This document shows, one piece after another, positions 41,013 to 42,205 of a stretch of DNA of 42,205 bases. A program made the position numbers and the translations under genes. Location of the stretch: the NCBI GenBank assembly GCA_030656035.1, contig JAUSOK010000085.1:1-42205 (forward strand). Reading direction: 5' to 3'. Below the pieces are notes generated by a model. That model saw nothing but the letters and a program-made list of their open reading frames with translations, was not told where the DNA came from and did no database searches. The stretch is from Syntrophales bacterium. Lineage in GTDB: Bacteria > Desulfobacterota > Syntrophia > Syntrophales > Fen-1087. Each line of letters begins with the position of its first letter. Position 1 is the stretch's first letter.

Positions 41013-42205
41013 ATGATGGCAAACGCGGATCCCATATTCGCGCAGGAACCGGAGATCAAGGTCGGCGTCATCGAGGGGGTCCGGGAGCTGAAGTGTCGCT
41101 TCAACGGGCCGTTCCGGCTCGACGACGGCCGTATATTTACGGGTCCCTTTGCGGTTCAGGCGGGCGCGGACGGGATGATTTTTACCGATCAGGCGGGCCC
41201 GCGCTTCGACCGGCAACAGGAGCTCTGTTTCAGGCCGGGGCAGGGCGCTACCTTTTCTCTAATGGATGTGACCATCGGGGCCCGGTTTCACTGGGAACGC
41301 AAACAACAGCAGACCTTTCGAGGAGATCTGCTTCTGAACGCTGCCGGAGGGACCCTGACGGCCATCAACCGGCTGCGCCTGGAGGACTATCTGACCAGTG
41401 TCATTTCTTCGGAGATGAGCGCCGCGGCGCCGCTGGAAATGCTCAAAGCCCACGCCGTCGCCTCGCGCAGCTGGCTCATGGCCATGCTGATGCGACGGGG
41501 GAAGACAACGGAACAGAGAGCGGAGCGTCGCGAGGCGTCAGGACCTGCCGGTGAGATCATGCGCTGGTATGGCCGGGAAGACCATACCCGCTTCGACGTC
41601 TGCGCCGATGACCACTGTCAGCGCTATCAGGGCATCACCAAAATCATTGCCGATCAGGCGGCGGAGGCGGTCCGGTCAACGCGTGGGGTTTTTCTCGTCC
41701 ATGAGGATGAGATCTGCGACGCCCGCTATCACAAAGCCTGCGGCGGCAGGACGGACAATTTTGAAAACACCTGGGAGGAAACGCCCATTGCGTATCTTTC
41801 CTCGATTGCCGATGCGGATGTCCCCCATGATCCCGTCGGTACGGAAGCGGCGGCGCAAACATGGGTGCGCACCCGGCCGGACGTCTATTGCAACACGGCC
41901 GATGCAGCGCTGCTGCGCCGTGTCCTTCCCGACTTCGATCAGGAAACAGCGGATTATTTCCGGTGGCGCATCAGCTACGGGCGTGAAGAGTTGGAAGCAA
42001 TTCTTGCGGAGAAATCGGGCATCGATTTCGGTTCCCTGCAAAGCCTTGTTCCCGTGGACCGAGGCCCTTCGGGGAGAATCATCCGGCTGCGCATCGAGGG
42101 GTCCAAACAAACCGTCACGGTCGGCAAGGAGCTTGAGATCCGGCGCTGGCTGTCCCGGTCCCACCTGTACAGCAGCGCCTTCTGCGTGTCCGTGGAACGC
42201 GATGC
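41013..42205 (+). CDS. SpoIID/LytB-domain protein, 3' end outside the window
   Basis: This frame runs off the right edge, so the ORF track missed it. About 397 residues are visible from the ATG at 41013 (AGGTGG upstream). The SpoIID domain is clear: RLRLEDYLTSVISSEMSAAA, LEMLKAHAVASRSWLM, and YHKACGGRTDNFENTWEE, with a conserved-looking DVCADDHCQRYQG between. SpoIID-type proteins cleave glycan strands of denuded peptidoglycan during sporulation in Firmicutes, and Gram-negative homologues such as LytB are less well known. There is no signal peptide here, and in-frame codons upstream to a TAG near 40939 add no hydrophobic stretch. Cellular location is therefore unclear. C-terminal domains cannot be judged. 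Confidence 0.82.
   Translation, partial: MMANADPIFAQEPEIKVGVIEGVRELKCRFNGPFRLDDGRIFTGPFAVQAGADGMIFTDQAGPRFDRQQELCFRPGQGATFSLMDVTIGARFHWERKQQQTFRGDLLLNAAGGTLTAINRLRLEDYLTSVISSEMSAAAPLEMLKAHAVASRSWLMAMLMRRGKTTEQRAERREASGPAGEIMRWYGREDHTRFDVCADDHCQRYQGITKIIADQAAEAVRSTRGVFLVHEDEICDARYHKACGGRTDNFENTWEETPIAYLSSIADADVPHDPVGTEAAAQTWVRTRPDVYCNTADAALLRRVLPDFDQETADYFRWRISYGREELEAILAEKSGIDFGSLQSLVPVDRGPSGRIIRLRIEGSKQTVTVGKELEIRRWLSRSHLYSSAFCVSVERD

Noticed and set aside
1-42205. tRNA genes, rRNA genes or CRISPR arrays
   Set aside because: No tRNA GGTTCGAATCC-type arm with matching acceptor, no rRNA segments, and no regularly spaced repeats were seen. The GGTGCGAATCC segment at about 2166-2176 belongs to the B12 riboswitch.

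Overview
The window looks like a chromosomal segment of an anaerobic, Gram-negative deltaproteobacterium (Desulfobacterota), most likely a relative of Syntrophus/Smithella. This placement is inference. It rests on an ADP-forming acyl-CoA synthetase, a biotin-dependent type carboxyltransferase, an OFA-family carboxylate transporter next to a molybdenum-cofactor gene, a B12-riboswitch peptide/radical-SAM pair, numerous outer-membrane lipoproteins, and a CarD/YacL/IspD/IspF/GltX block. No rRNA, tRNA, CRISPR array or prophage was seen.

Region 1 (1-4150) is accessory. The right end of an ISL3-like insertion sequence lies inside cobT and leaves only its first ~62 codons. Upstream of cobT on the minus strand is a full regulatory module: a sigma70-like promoter, a cobalamin riboswitch, an intrinsic terminator, a 38-codon peptide gene (cbpA-like) and a radical SAM/SPASM maturase (cbpB-like). 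Next come a MntA/HepT toxin-antitoxin pair, a 162-bp MITE-like element with 24-nt terminal inverted repeats, and a BrnT/BrnA toxin-antitoxin pair with a perfect palindromic operator between its -35 and -10 boxes.

Region 2 (4300-19750) is mostly housekeeping: ADP-forming acyl-CoA synthetase; a macrodomain hydrolase; a small unknown gene followed by pcm and nlpD-like; a radical SAM protein with unusual cysteine spacing; carD; a membrane PIN/TRAM protein; a strong terminator; ispD-ispF-gltX in an overlapping operon; a convergent acyl-CoA carboxyltransferase; pgk; truA; and an rfbD-like reductase.

Region 3 (19760-29305) is a five-gene envelope locus that begins at a candidate promoter and ends at an intrinsic terminator. 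It encodes a FlgT-like periplasmic protein, a TPR/CsgG-like lipoprotein, an exported CsgG/TolB-like protein with five fibronectin-III modules, a DUF799-like lipoprotein with FN3 and two beta-helix blocks, and an LPP20-like protein. Four of the five appear to carry variants of the same CsgG/TolB-N/FlgT-M type fold. They may build one outer-membrane-associated assembly. This is the strongest candidate for an undescribed system besides the cbp module.

Region 4 (29335-42205) contains mutL-miaA, a TPR/SLH-like lipoprotein, valS-nadC, birA-coaX, a bidirectional terminator, an OFA transporter preceded by a possible leader peptide, mobA, and the start of a SpoIID/LytB-domain protein that runs off the window.
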